DNA of 64,000 nt. Origin: Bacteroidales bacterium (lineage in GTDB: Bacteria > Bacteroidota > Bacteroidia > Bacteroidales > P3). Within the stretch, counting starts at the first letter, position 1. Every line of letters starts with the position of its first letter. The stretch lies in contig JAIKVZ010000038.1 of assembly GCA_024685285.1 (NCBI GenBank), positions 28,974-92,973 of the forward strand, given 5' to 3'. Of the stretch, positions 1 through 9,592 are shown in pieces. The notes below the pieces were generated by a model. It saw only the letters and a program-made list of their open reading frames with translations. It searched no databases and had not been told where the DNA came from. A program made the position numbers and the translations under genes.

Positions 1-100
1 CCTCGAATGGTATTTCCATCTCCTCGAAAAACTGGCAGGCTTTCTCCATGACCGGCAGGTCGCTGGTGCTGCCCATGATTATGCTAACTACAGGGGTCAT
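1..100 (-). CDS. purE: 5-(carboxyamino)imidazole ribonucleotide mutase PurE, N-terminal fragment cut by window edge
   Basis: Minus-strand translation from ATG at 100: MTPVVSIIMGSTSDLPVMEKACQFFEEMEIPFE, the PurE N-terminus (GSxSD motif); not in the ORF track. Confidence 0.85.
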   Translation of the reverse strand, partial: MTPVVSIIMGSTSDLPVMEKACQFFEEMEIPFE

Positions 101-121
101 ATTTTTTTTGATTTGATTTTG

Positions 122-150
122 CAAAAGTACACTTTTTTTTTGTAATTTTG
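122..150. promoter_or_regulatory. Divergent Bacteroidetes -7 elements (TAnnTTTG) for purE (-) and the lamin-tail protein (+)
   Basis: TAATTTTG at 143-150 (+) and TACTTTTG on minus strand (CAAAAGTA 122-129). Confidence 0.5.
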
Positions 151-154
151 CAGC

Positions 155-1036
155 GTGAAACGTTTTTTGTTGCTCTTTTTATTGCTGCCTGTGACGGCAA
201 TGGGTCAGCAGGGACTGATTGTCAATGAGTTGCTTTTCAATCCAGTGCCGGGAGGAGCCGACTGGGTTGAGCTTTACAACAACTCCGACAGCCCAGCCAA
301 CCTGGCCGACGTGCGCCTTGTACGCTGGGTTGGCGACTCGTTGGGGCGTTTCTACACGCTCGACTCGGCCGTTGTGGCACCGCACGACTATGTTGTGCTC
401 ACAACCGATGCGGCCGCTGTGGCAGCCAACCACCGTGTGCAATGGCCGTCAAAGGTGTTGCAGGTGGCGGCAATGCCGGCCTACAACGACGCTTCGGGCA
501 CGGTGATAGTAGCTTTGGCCGACTCGACGATCATCGACCGCTTAGACTATACCGCAGCCATGCACAGCCCGTTGCTGCGCGACCCCGAGGGGGTGAGCCT
601 TGAACGTCGCTCGCCCAATCGTCCCACACAGGAAGCCTCAAATTGGTTCTCGGCCTCGTCAACCTCGGGCTACGGCACTCCGGGCTACGTCAACTCGCAA
701 AGCACCGAGTTCCTCTTTGTCGAGAACAGTTTCACCCTCGAGCCCGAAATCTTTTCGCCCGATGGCGACGGCTACAATGACCAGCTCGACATCACCTACC
801 AGCTCGATGCCGCCGACCTGGCCGCCAATATCACAATATATGACGCTGTAGGCCGCCGTGTGCGCCTCCTGGCGCGAGGGGCGCTGCTTGGTTCGCACGG
901 AGTTCTGACCTGGAACGGGCTCGACGACAAGGGGCTCCGTTGCCGCCCGGGCAACTACGTGGTGATAGTCGAGGCATACAATACCGAGGGTCGCACCCAG
1001 GTGTTGCGCCGCGTGGTGGCTTTGGCTCTCAATTAG
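155..1036 (+). CDS. Secreted lamin-tail-domain protein with FlgD/CHU_C-like C-terminal domain
   Basis: Signal peptide; GLIVNELLFNPVPGGADWVELYNNSD lamin-tail-like; C-term FSPDGDGYNDQLDITY...VVIVEAYNTEGRTQ. Confidence 0.7.
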   Translation: MKRFLLLFLLLPVTAMGQQGLIVNELLFNPVPGGADWVELYNNSDSPANLADVRLVRWVGDSLGRFYTLDSAVVAPHDYVVLTTDAAAVAANHRVQWPSKVLQVAAMPAYNDASGTVIVALADSTIIDRLDYTAAMHSPLLRDPEGVSLERRSPNRPTQEASNWFSASSTSGYGTPGYVNSQSTEFLFVENSFTLEPEIFSPDGDGYNDQLDITYQLDAADLAANITIYDAVGRRVRLLARGALLGSHGVLTWNGLDDKGLRCRPGNYVVIVEAYNTEGRTQVLRRVVALALN

Positions 1037-1053
1037 GCCGGGTACAAATGCAA

Positions 1054-1077
1054 AAGCCCCGCCGTATGGCAGGGCTT
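1054..1077. terminator. Bidirectional hairpin between convergent genes
   Basis: AAGCCCCGCC-GTAT-GGCAGGGCTT. Confidence 0.55.
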
Positions 1078-1106
1078 GAGGTTTTGTTGTTTATGCATTC
1101 TGCAGG

Positions 1107-1274
1107 TTAGCCCTCGACAATGGCACCAGTGGGGCAGGCGCCGGCGCAAGTGCCGCAAGAAACGCAAGCGTTCTCGTCGATTTTGTAGATGTCGCCCTCA
1201 GAGATAGCTCCAACGGGGCATTCGTCGATGCATGTGCCGCAGGCAACGCAGATGTCAGTGATTTTGTAAGCCAT
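1107..1274 (-). CDS. 2x[4Fe-4S] ferredoxin
   Basis: Minus-strand MAYKITDICVACGTCIDECPVGAISEGDIYKIDENACVSCGTCAGACPTGAIVEG; two CxxCxxCxxxCP motifs; below ORF track cutoff. Confidence 0.93.
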   Translation of the reverse strand: MAYKITDICVACGTCIDECPVGAISEGDIYKIDENACVSCGTCAGACPTGAIVEG

Positions 1275-1429
1275 TTTTGTTTTGTTTTATTGATTAATTA
1301 TGCTGCAAAATTACAACTTTTTTTAATTCCACAAAAAAAAATCACCAATAATGGTGAGTATACAGTGCCAACGGGTTGACAATCAGTGTGCTCGCTTTTT
1401 ACTTTTTTTGTTTGGCCGATTGTTGCCAG

Positions 1430-1463
1430 GCGGGCGGGCGGCTCTTTCGAGCCGCCCGCCCGC
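1430..1463. terminator. GC-rich perfect hairpin downstream of msrA
   Basis: GCGGGCGGGCGGCTC-TTTC-GAGCCGCCCGCCCGC (15-bp stem). Confidence 0.5.
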
Positions 1464-1535
1464 AAACTTTGCGCTATGCTTTTGTGCCTGATTTTCAGTT
1501 GTTTCTGTATTTTGTTGATTGCCAGTATTTTAAAT

Positions 1536-1579
1536 GGGTTAGGTTCGGGTTAAGGTCGGGTCAACATCGGGTATGGTTC
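1536..1579 (-). repeat. 11-mer x4 intergenic array, locus A (3' of msrA)
   Basis: GGGTTAGGTTC GGGTTAAGGTC GGGTCAACATC GGGTATGGTTC on + strand. Confidence 0.85.
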
Positions 1580-1674
1580 GGCATATGCATACCCATGTTG
1601 GCACTTTTTGCGAACAGTGTCCGAACTTGATATGTCTGTTGCTTGATTTTCAGTGACTTGGGCTTGTGGGCGGC

Positions 1675-2190
1675 TCAATCCGGTTCCGGAGTGGCTTTGG
1701 CGGCTATGCCAAAGAGTGCCGTCGGCAAGTGGCAATAGCCGTCGGGGTTGTTGTCCAGGTAGGCTTGGTGATAGTCTTCGGCGCGATAGAAATTGCGTAG
1801 CGGCGCCACCTCTACCTGCAACGGAGCGTCGTGCTTGGAGGCCTCTTCGGCCATGGCGGCGTTGATGGTTGGCAGGTCGTTGGCCGAAGTGTAGTAAATG
1901 CCTGTGCGGTAGCGTGTGCCGCGATCCTCGCCCTGCTGGTTGAGGCTGGTGGGGTCTATAGCCAGAAAGTACATCCGCAGCAAGAAGCGCAACCCGGCTA
2001 CGGCAGGGTCGTAGCGTAGGTGCACCGTCTCGGCATAACCGGTTTGGTCGGTATAAACCTGCTCGTAAGTGGGACTGTCGGTGTTGCCGTTGGCGTAGCC
2101 AGTTTCGGTCATGGTCACACCCTTTATTTGCTTCAGGTAGTGCTCGGCACCCCAGAAGCAGCCAGCTGCCAGGTATATGTCTTTCAGCAT
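1675..2190 (-). CDS. msrA: Peptide-methionine (S)-S-oxide reductase MsrA
   Basis: AAGCFWGAEHYLKQIKGVTMTETGYANG motif. Confidence 0.93.
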   Translation of the reverse strand: MLKDIYLAAGCFWGAEHYLKQIKGVTMTETGYANGNTDSPTYEQVYTDQTGYAETVHLRYDPAVAGLRFLLRMYFLAIDPTSLNQQGEDRGTRYRTGIYYTSANDLPTINAAMAEEASKHDAPLQVEVAPLRNFYRAEDYHQAYLDNNPDGYCHLPTALFGIAAKATPEPD

Positions 2191-3473
2191 AATTGGGCTA
2201 TTAAGTCGTTTTCAAAAGCCTGTGTTATAGTGGCCTGCACAAAGTCGCCCGGACGTATGCCAGCCTTGGTTTGGTGTATCAGCACCTCGTCGTCGACATC
2301 GGGGCTGTCGTATTCGGTTCGTCCCACGAGGTATTCGCCTTCGCGACGGTCTATAAGGCAGCGGTAGGTGTGGCCAATGCGAGCCTGGTTTTTTTCGAGC
2401 GATATTTGTTCCTGTATGGCCATGAGCTCGCTCACGCGGCGCTCTTTTTCTTCCTGCGGCACGGTGTCGCCCAGCTTTGCGGCGGGTGTGCCCTCCTCTG
2501 GCGAGTAGGCAAAGCAGCCCATACGGTCAAAGCGGGCCTGCCTTACGAATTCTTTCAACTCCTCAAACTCGCGCTCGGTCTCGCCTGGGTAGCCGGCTAT
2601 GAGTGTTGTGCGGATGGCTACGTCGGGCAGTTTGCTGCGCATGGTGTCGAGCAGGCGCAGGGTACCCTCGCGGTCTATGCCGCGCTGCATTGAGCTCAGC
2701 AACCGGCTGTTGATGTGTTGCAGAGGTATGTCGATGTAGTTGCAGATGTTGGCATGGCGTGCAATGGCGTCGATGGCGTCCTCGGGGAACGAGGTGGGGT
2801 AGGTGTAGTGCAGGCGTATCCATTCGGCGCCGCTTTCGTCGGCTAGACGGTTGAGCAGTTCGCCAAGGGTGCGGCGACCGTAGATGTCAAGCCCGTAGTA
2901 GGTTGTGTCCTGGCTTATGACGATGAGCTCCTTGACCCCGGTGCGCACCAGTTGCTGCGCCTCGGCCACGAGGTCGTCCATCGGACGCGAGCGGTGCGCT
3001 CCGCGTATAAGAGGTATGGCGCAGTAGGAGCACGAGCGGTTGCAGCCCTCGGCAATCTTGAGGTAGGCGTAGTGCGCCGGTGTCGACAGTGGCCTAACCC
3101 CGATAGAGTCTATGGACTCTACTGTTTCTATAGAATCTATAATCTTCTCCCATTCATGCACCCCGAACCAGCCGTCGACTTCTGGCATTTCGCGTGCCAG
3201 CTCGTCGCGGTAGCGCTCTACTAAGCAGCCGCACACTAAGAGCCTACGGCTTTTGCGGCCACGTGTCTTCACGGCAATCTGTTGCAGAATGGCGTTCACG
3301 CTCTCTTCTTTGGCATCGCCGATGAAGCCGCAGGTGTTCACGATGGTTGTATCACAGTCGTTCCGCTGTCGGTCGAAGTGCACAGAGTGCCCTTTTGCTT
3401 TCAGCCCTTGCGCCAGGTTCTCGCTGTCAACCGTGTTCTTAGAACACCCCAGGGTTATGATGTTGATATTCAT
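2184..3473 (-). CDS. rimO: Ribosomal protein S12 methylthiotransferase RimO
   Basis: MNINIITLGCSKNTVDSE; radical SAM CNRSCSYCAIPLIRG; TRAM region. Confidence 0.95.
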   Translation of the reverse strand: MNINIITLGCSKNTVDSENLAQGLKAKGHSVHFDRQRNDCDTTIVNTCGFIGDAKEESVNAILQQIAVKTRGRKSRRLLVCGCLVERYRDELAREMPEVDGWFGVHEWEKIIDSIETVESIDSIGVRPLSTPAHYAYLKIAEGCNRSCSYCAIPLIRGAHRSRPMDDLVAEAQQLVRTGVKELIVISQDTTYYGLDIYGRRTLGELLNRLADESGAEWIRLHYTYPTSFPEDAIDAIARHANICNYIDIPLQHINSRLLSSMQRGIDREGTLRLLDTMRSKLPDVAIRTTLIAGYPGETEREFEELKEFVRQARFDRMGCFAYSPEEGTPAAKLGDTVPQEEKERRVSELMAIQEQISLEKNQARIGHTYRCLIDRREGEYLVGRTEYDSPDVDDEVLIHQTKAGIRPGDFVQATITQAFENDLIAQLC

Positions 3474-3476
3474 CTT

Positions 3477-4439
3477 TTATCGTTCTTCAAACAAGGAATC
3501 TACAAATTCGTCGGGGTTGAAGAGTTGCAGGTCGGTCATTTTCTCGCCGAGGCCCAAGTAGCGCACGGGAACTTTGAATTGGTCGCTTATGCCTATGATG
3601 ACACCACCTTTGGCTGTGCCGTCGAGCTTGGTGAGGGCCAGGGCGTTGACATCGGTGGCCTCGGTAAACTGGCGGGCTTGCTCGATGGCGTTTTGTCCGG
3701 TCGAGGCATCGAGTACCAGAAGTACCTCGTGCGGTGCTTCTGGCACCAATTTCTGCATAACCTTGCGTATCTTTGTGAGCTCGTTCATCAGGCCTACCTT
3801 GTTGTGCAGACGACCGGCGGTGTCAATTATCACCACGTCACTTTGTTTCGCCAAGGCACTCTGGAGGGTATCGTAGGCCACGCTGGCGGGGTCTGCTCCC
3901 ATGCCCTGTTGCACTATTGGTACACCTACGCGGTCGGCCCAGAGTTGTAGCTGTTCTACTGCGGCGGCGCGGAATGTATCGGCAGCACCGAGCATTACGC
4001 TTTTGCCTGCTTTTTTGTACTGATATGCCAATTTGGCTATAGTGGTGGTTTTTCCTACGCCGTTGACGCCTACGACCAGTATTACATACGGTTTTGCCGG
4101 CATTGACGAGCTGAAGTCGTCGGGCAGTGAGTCATTGTATTGGCTCAGCAGGTGTGCCACCTCGGCGCGGAGAATGGAGTTCAGTTCGCCGGTGCTAATA
4201 TATTTGTCGCGTTTTATTCGGTCCTGTAGAAGGCTTATGATTTTGAGAGTGGTCTCAACGCCCACGTCTGAGGTGATGAGGGTCTCCTCAAGATTGTCGA
4301 GCACGGAGTCGTCTACCGTTGAGCGTCCGATTATACTCTTGGAGAGTTTTGCAAAGAAACTCTCTTTAGTCTTGGCCAGCCCACGGTTGAGTGTGTCGAG
4401 CTGCTCGGGCGTTTTTTCTTTTCTACTGAACAGTCCCAT
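3477..4439 (-). CDS. ftsY: Signal recognition particle receptor FtsY
   Basis: VVGVNGVGKTTTIAKLA, DTFRAAAVEQL, DTAGRLHNK, LTKLDGTAKGG. Confidence 0.95.
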   Translation of the reverse strand: MGLFSRKEKTPEQLDTLNRGLAKTKESFFAKLSKSIIGRSTVDDSVLDNLEETLITSDVGVETTLKIISLLQDRIKRDKYISTGELNSILRAEVAHLLSQYNDSLPDDFSSSMPAKPYVILVVGVNGVGKTTTIAKLAYQYKKAGKSVMLGAADTFRAAAVEQLQLWADRVGVPIVQQGMGADPASVAYDTLQSALAKQSDVVIIDTAGRLHNKVGLMNELTKIRKVMQKLVPEAPHEVLLVLDASTGQNAIEQARQFTEATDVNALALTKLDGTAKGGVIIGISDQFKVPVRYLGLGEKMTDLQLFNPDEFVDSLFEER

Positions 4440-4441
4440 AG

Positions 4442-4993
4442 TTACTTAAGTTGTTTTTCCATATTAGGTTTTATGTCGGTTTCGAATATCTGCTGGTAAC
4501 GGTCGAAGGGATACTTCTTGTAGTCGCCAGAGGCAAAATACCATAATATGATAACGAAATCTTTGGCCGGATAGTATCCCGGTAGGACCTGAATTAAGTT
4601 TTTTTCACTATTGAAGATTGCAAACGAGGGGAATCCCATTTGCTGTCCGAGTACTGCATAGGCAAATTCGTGTGGTCTGCGGCGTCCGTTCATTGGCGGG
4701 TTGCCTTTGTATTGCTGGCCGTTCCAATTAAAGGTTGCATTGCCTTCGGCGTCGAATTTTACAGGGTAGTAGTATTTCTCCATAATTTTGGCCACTGTTG
4801 GGTCGGTGAAGGTATCGCGGTCCATGCGTTTACACCAGCCGCACCACGAGGTGTAGAAGTCGATAAAGACCATCTTCTCGCCGAGGTTGGCCGTGGCGGC
4901 AGAATCTATGCTGTGCCACTTGGTTTGGGCCTCGGTGTGCGGAACAAGGGTCATAAAGGCCAGGATTAGGAGTATGAGTGTTTTGCTTTTCAT
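4442..4993 (-). CDS. Thioredoxin-family protein
   Basis: Signal peptide, FIDFYTSWCGWCKRMDRDTF; start set at MKSKTL. Confidence 0.85.
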   Translation of the reverse strand: MKSKTLILLILAFMTLVPHTEAQTKWHSIDSAATANLGEKMVFIDFYTSWCGWCKRMDRDTFTDPTVAKIMEKYYYPVKFDAEGNATFNWNGQQYKGNPPMNGRRRPHEFAYAVLGQQMGFPSFAIFNSEKNLIQVLPGYYPAKDFVIILWYFASGDYKKYPFDRYQQIFETDIKPNMEKQLK

Positions 4994-5028
4994 GGTATAT
5001 ATTATATAAAAGGTGTTGTTGCCGTGTT

Positions 5029-6357
5029 TTACCAGTCGTATTCCCATGTGCGCTCATTGTCCTCGTTGGCTTCGTCGTACACCTCCTCACGTTCTTCGCG
5101 GTCGCGCAGTCTGAATAGGCGTCCCAGCCAGTCGTCTTTCTTTGATTTCACTTGGGTTTGTTTGGCTTTGTCTTCTTCAATTATCTTCGAAATCTGTTGC
5201 ACGTAGTTCTCTACGTAGTTGTGTTGCACATTGTCATCGTGGTGGATGATAGCGCCTGTATAGTAGTGACGCAGAATACTGTCATAGTCAATACCGAGTC
5301 CAACCATACGTATGGTGCCCTCCTGGCTGAGCCCCACGCCGTGGCCGTAGCCGTGGCCGTGGAGTATAACGGATCGGCTGACGGTGTCAACGTCCACCGA
5401 GAAGAAGGTCGATTTCAACTGCCAATCGGATCGTATCTTTGTCAGAGGTATGTTGAGAATTTTTGCTTTGCGTTGTGGTTGGGCAAAATGGAGCAATTCG
5501 TCACGATTGACGGAGTCTGAGGTATTGATGTGGTGGGTCTTCTCAAAATAGGCCAGCCAGCGCTCAATGCTGATGGTCTTGGTCCAGTCGCTTTGACGCA
5601 TACGGAACGAGAAAGTGTCGTCGACCGAGCGCAGATAGGGCAAGGCGGTGCGCCATACATCTTCAGAATTGGCGGTCTGACCGCCAGAGTTGGAGTGGAA
5701 CGGTGTTTCTATCAGCTCGCCGTTGGCATCGACGAGGGTTTCGCCGCTGCTCTGTATGGTGCCGAGCATGATGTCGGGTCGCACGCAGCGGTTGTTGTAA
5801 GCTTGGCAGTGCACATAGTCGCAGAAGTTGTAGCCATCGGCATGGTGTTTGTTTTTATTTCGTAGAGCCCAAGTGCGTGAAATGATAGCTTGTATGCGGA
5901 ATATGTCTGATTGCGAACCGTATATCTCGCTTTGAACCACGCCTGCTATGTATGTCTCGAACTCTACGTCGTTAATTATAAGCAGAGCTCCATTTTTCAT
6001 AACACTGACTTCTATATTACCTTCATATGTGCGGTTCTTCAGATTCCGAGGATTGATGCACACAATGCAGGCCGTGTCTGTGGCTTCGAGCCGCACAGCG
6101 TTGAAAGTGCCATAGTCATCGCCGCCCACAACAACGCTCACTTGTTGACCTTTGGCACGTAGTTCTACGGTGCGGCCTTCGCTCACTTCAGACTCGAGCA
6201 GTGTGGTGTGGTCGCCATAGAGGTTATAGCTTCCAAGGTCGAAAGATAGTGTCAGGTTGTCTATCTTGTTATTGGAGAAAAGCCTTACTCGAACCCTTTC
6301 GGCGTTGGCAGATAGAGTCAAGAAGATGAGTATCAGTATGGTAATCAGGCGTTTCAT
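5029..6357 (-). CDS. SpoIID/LytB domain protein
   Basis: YIAGVVQSEIYGSQSDIFRIQAIISRTWALRN and GHGYGHGVGLSQEGT. Confidence 0.88.
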   Translation of the reverse strand: MKRLITILILIFLTLSANAERVRVRLFSNNKIDNLTLSFDLGSYNLYGDHTTLLESEVSEGRTVELRAKGQQVSVVVGGDDYGTFNAVRLEATDTACIVCINPRNLKNRTYEGNIEVSVMKNGALLIINDVEFETYIAGVVQSEIYGSQSDIFRIQAIISRTWALRNKNKHHADGYNFCDYVHCQAYNNRCVRPDIMLGTIQSSGETLVDANGELIETPFHSNSGGQTANSEDVWRTALPYLRSVDDTFSFRMRQSDWTKTISIERWLAYFEKTHHINTSDSVNRDELLHFAQPQRKAKILNIPLTKIRSDWQLKSTFFSVDVDTVSRSVILHGHGYGHGVGLSQEGTIRMVGLGIDYDSILRHYYTGAIIHHDDNVQHNYVENYVQQISKIIEEDKAKQTQVKSKKDDWLGRLFRLRDREEREEVYDEANEDNERTWEYDW

Positions 6358-7466
6358 TGATGATGTTTGCAGGCAATGTTAAGTATTTGGCGAGCTGCAC
6401 GCTCCGAGGCACCTGGGCCGCCAAGTAGGGTTCGCAGTGTGGCGTATGATTGCTGTATTTGTGTGCGCACAGCGGAGTCGAGCATCCGGTTGAACTCGTT
6501 TTCAAGGCGATCTTGGTTGAAATCTTCCTGAATTAGCTCTGTTACAACAGGGGCGTCTGCAATGAGGTTGACTAGCGATATATAGCGTATGCGACGACTC
6601 ACAATTGCTCTGGCAATGGCTATCGACACAGGGTTGGCACGATAGCAAACTACCTGCGGCACATTGAATAGTGCAGTCTCGAGTGTGGCGGTCCCAGAGC
6701 ACACAACGGCGGCATATGCCTGGGCGAGGATGTTGTATGTCTGGTCATAGAGCACGCTAATATTGCTGTCGGCAGGTATTAGCATATTGTAGAAGTTGGC
6801 ACCAATAATGCTCATGCCAGCTACTACAAAGTGATATTCTGGGTGCTCTACAGCCAATTTGGTCATGGCAGGAAGACTGTGTATCAGTTCTTGCCTGCGG
6901 CTTCCTGGCAGCAGGGCTATGATAGGTTTACTGTCGATGGCGATGTCGTTGCGGTGGTATAGTTCAACCTCGTCCAGGAGCGGATGACCAACATATACGG
7001 CTTGCGGCATATTGTTGCTGGCAAAAAACTGCTGTTCGAATGGCAAGATGTAGCAAAGCGTGTCAAGTGAGCGGCGCATCTTTTTTATGCGGCTCTTTTT
7101 CCACGCCCACAGGTTGGGCGAAATGTAGTGAGCGGTGCTGTAGCCGTTGAGGTGAGCCCACTCCTCAATCTTGAGGTTGAATCCCGGGTAGTCTATGCCA
7201 ATGACCACATCTGGTTTGTATTCGGCTATGTCGTGCTTGCAAAAGCTTATGTTGCCGAGCACGGTGCTCAAATGTGCCGCCACCTCGATAAACCCCATTA
7301 TAGCCAGGTCGCGTATATGTCGGACTGGTTGCCCTCCTATGGCCGACATGGCATCGCCTCCCCAAAAGCGGAATTGAGCTTCGGGGTCGAGGGCTTGCAG
7401 GGCTCTCATGAGGTTGGCGCCGTGCAGGTCGCCAGAGGCCTCGCCAGCTATAAGGTAGTATTTCAT
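6354..7466 (-). CDS. lpxB: Lipid-A-disaccharide synthase LpxB
   Basis: MKYYLIAGEASGDLHGANLM; IGIDYPGFNLK; LLPGSRRQE. Confidence 0.95.
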   Translation of the reverse strand: MKYYLIAGEASGDLHGANLMRALQALDPEAQFRFWGGDAMSAIGGQPVRHIRDLAIMGFIEVAAHLSTVLGNISFCKHDIAEYKPDVVIGIDYPGFNLKIEEWAHLNGYSTAHYISPNLWAWKKSRIKKMRRSLDTLCYILPFEQQFFASNNMPQAVYVGHPLLDEVELYHRNDIAIDSKPIIALLPGSRRQELIHSLPAMTKLAVEHPEYHFVVAGMSIIGANFYNMLIPADSNISVLYDQTYNILAQAYAAVVCSGTATLETALFNVPQVVCYRANPVSIAIARAIVSRRIRYISLVNLIADAPVVTELIQEDFNQDRLENEFNRMLDSAVRTQIQQSYATLRTLLGGPGASERAARQILNIACKHHQ

Positions 7467-7756
7467 TGCAGATCGAGGGCTTTTGTTGACATGATAAGCG
7501 CCATGAAGGCAATGAATGAGGCAAAGATAACCACTATTAAGGCTTTAGTTACTTTGGGCTGTTCTTTGCGTTTGGCATAGTGGCGCAATATTAGTATTAG
7601 AGGGATGAAAGCCAAACCGAATAGACGAAGGTTGTCGGCTACCTGAACTTGACCTATTGTTAACCCGACCACAACTAACGCCAAGGCTATGGCTAAGCTG
7701 CCTATTCCCAGGACTATACCCACGTCGTAGCGGTCTTGTTTGAGATAGTTACTCAT
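7463..7756 (-). CDS. Small membrane protein
   Basis: Three hydrophobic segments; start set at MSNYLKQDRYDV; between surE and lpxB. Confidence 0.6.
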   Translation of the reverse strand: MSNYLKQDRYDVGIVLGIGSLAIALALVVVGLTIGQVQVADNLRLFGLAFIPLILILRHYAKRKEQPKVTKALIVVIFASFIAFMALIMSTKALDLQ

Positions 7757-8510
7757 AGCGTCTGCTAAGTTGCTGAATAGATGAGTGATGTGTAAAGTCG
7801 GTACAGGTGGGCACAATGGAGACGTATCCGTTGCGCAAGGCCCATTCGTCGCTGCCAGGTTGAAGGTCGTCGCACACGAATTTGCCAGTGAGCCACCAGT
7901 AGGGGCGACCGACAGGATCTATACGCTGTTGGTAGCTGTCGTGCCAGTTTGACTGTGCCGCACGGCATACTTTCAGGCCTTTTATTTCACTGGCTGGGAT
8001 ATAGGGTATGTTTACATTGAGCGCTATGCCGACAGGCAGTCCGTTCTGCAATACGTCGGCTATTATGTTGCGCACAGGCTCTATGCAGCCACCGAAGTCC
8101 GCATCTGCACTGTGGCTGAGTAGAGAGAATCCGATGGAATTGAGACCGTTGAGCGAGGCCTCGATGGCAGCTCCCATGGTGCCACTGTAATGCACATTGA
8201 TGGAGCTGTTACTGCCATGGTTGATACCAGCGAGTGCCAAAACGGGACGTGTGGGACAGAAATTCTCAAGTGCCATCTTTGTGCAGTCGGCCGGCGTGCC
8301 GTCGCATGCATATATTTTGAGTCTTTCGCTCTCGCTCACAGTGCGAACCCTCAGTGGACGGTTAGGGGTGAGGCTGTGGCTGAGACATGACGAGTTGCCT
8401 TCGGGAGCCATTACGACCACATCGCCAAACTCAAGCGCAATATCACATAGTGTACGCAGTCCTTTAGAGGCGTATCCGTCGTCGTTGGTTATGAGCAAAA
8501 GCGGTTTCAT
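7749..8510 (-). CDS. surE: 5'/3'-nucleotidase SurE
   Basis: LLITNDDGYASKGL; APEGNSSCLSHSLT; HYSGTMGAAIEA. Confidence 0.95.
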   Translation of the reverse strand: MKPLLLITNDDGYASKGLRTLCDIALEFGDVVVMAPEGNSSCLSHSLTPNRPLRVRTVSESERLKIYACDGTPADCTKMALENFCPTRPVLALAGINHGSNSSINVHYSGTMGAAIEASLNGLNSIGFSLLSHSADADFGGCIEPVRNIIADVLQNGLPVGIALNVNIPYIPASEIKGLKVCRAAQSNWHDSYQQRIDPVGRPYWWLTGKFVCDDLQPGSDEWALRNGYVSIVPTCTDFTHHSSIQQLSRRYE

Positions 8511-9592
8511 CTTGCGAAGAACGATTTCTCGCTGCCGCGGAAGTAACTGGCAGGTTGCAGTATATTGTCAAAAGCGTAGTATTGAATGAGTACCGTGTCG
8601 CTTTGGTTGACAATGGCATATAGCCGGTTGAGGTCAAATTCCTCGTACATCTCTGGGTCGGGCATGGCCATGAGATCGTCTGGATTCGTATATTTTATAT
8701 ATGTTTTGACTTCGGTGGTTGTACCGTCGGTATCGGTTATTCTTAGTATTGCGCGTGGTCCTGTAGCCACGTCATTGGCGGCATTGCTGTGTGGCACGAT
8801 CTCAGCATATTCGTCGAAATTGAGGTTGGTGAACGACGAAAGCATCTGTGCCACGCGGGCCGTGTCGAACCCGTGCACGAGAGTTCCGGCGGCGTCGTGC
8901 ATCTCAAAGCCCTCACCGTTGCGTTCTATGGCAAACGACTCGTTAGGCATTTGTGGTATGTCAAGGCTTATACGGGCAATATGTTTTACGTCGAGATCCA
9001 CAATTTTGTGGCTACGCCATTTTGTTGGATCGGCTGTGAAGCGAGGTGTCAAGAATCCACGGAATCCAGGTATGTGGATGATGTATGGCACTTTGTCGCC
9101 ATCACGGAACATATACGAGGCCATCAGGTCTTGAGTTTCGCCGCCAACATAGTATGTGACGGTTTTTCGCTCGGTGGGGAAAAGTTTAACCCGTCCATCA
9201 AACAAGTTAATCAGGTAGCGTCGTTGGTACACCTCGACTTTGATATTGCCAGACGAGATACGCGCAATAATATTTGGTACGGCGTTGCGGTTCACCTGTT
9301 CGCGTATGCGCATTGTGTGCAGGGTTTCGAGCAGGAGGTCAATCATAGGTTGGTTGGCGGGATATTGCTTGTTGACAATCCAGGTGGTGTCGGCTGAGCC
9401 TTTTGGCGGACGCTGTAGCAGTACCTGGTTCTCATCCATATCGGCCATAAATATCTGTGTCACAGAGGAGATATCCTTAATGTGGTAGTCTTGTCTGAAA
9501 GTGGATTTGCGTGCCCCATGCACGGCTACCAGAACAGCAGCCACGGCCACCAATATCACTATTGCTATAATAATCAGATTCTTGCGTTTCAT
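8507..9592 (-). CDS. DUF4340-like membrane-anchored protein
   Basis: N-terminal TM, DUF4340-like architecture, directly downstream of the GldG-type protein. Confidence 0.65.
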   Translation of the reverse strand: MKRKNLIIIAIVILVAVAAVLVAVHGARKSTFRQDYHIKDISSVTQIFMADMDENQVLLQRPPKGSADTTWIVNKQYPANQPMIDLLLETLHTMRIREQVNRNAVPNIIARISSGNIKVEVYQRRYLINLFDGRVKLFPTERKTVTYYVGGETQDLMASYMFRDGDKVPYIIHIPGFRGFLTPRFTADPTKWRSHKIVDLDVKHIARISLDIPQMPNESFAIERNGEGFEMHDAAGTLVHGFDTARVAQMLSSFTNLNFDEYAEIVPHSNAANDVATGPRAILRITDTDGTTTEVKTYIKYTNPDDLMAMPDPEMYEEFDLNRLYAIVNQSDTVLIQYYAFDNILQPASYFRGSEKSFFAR

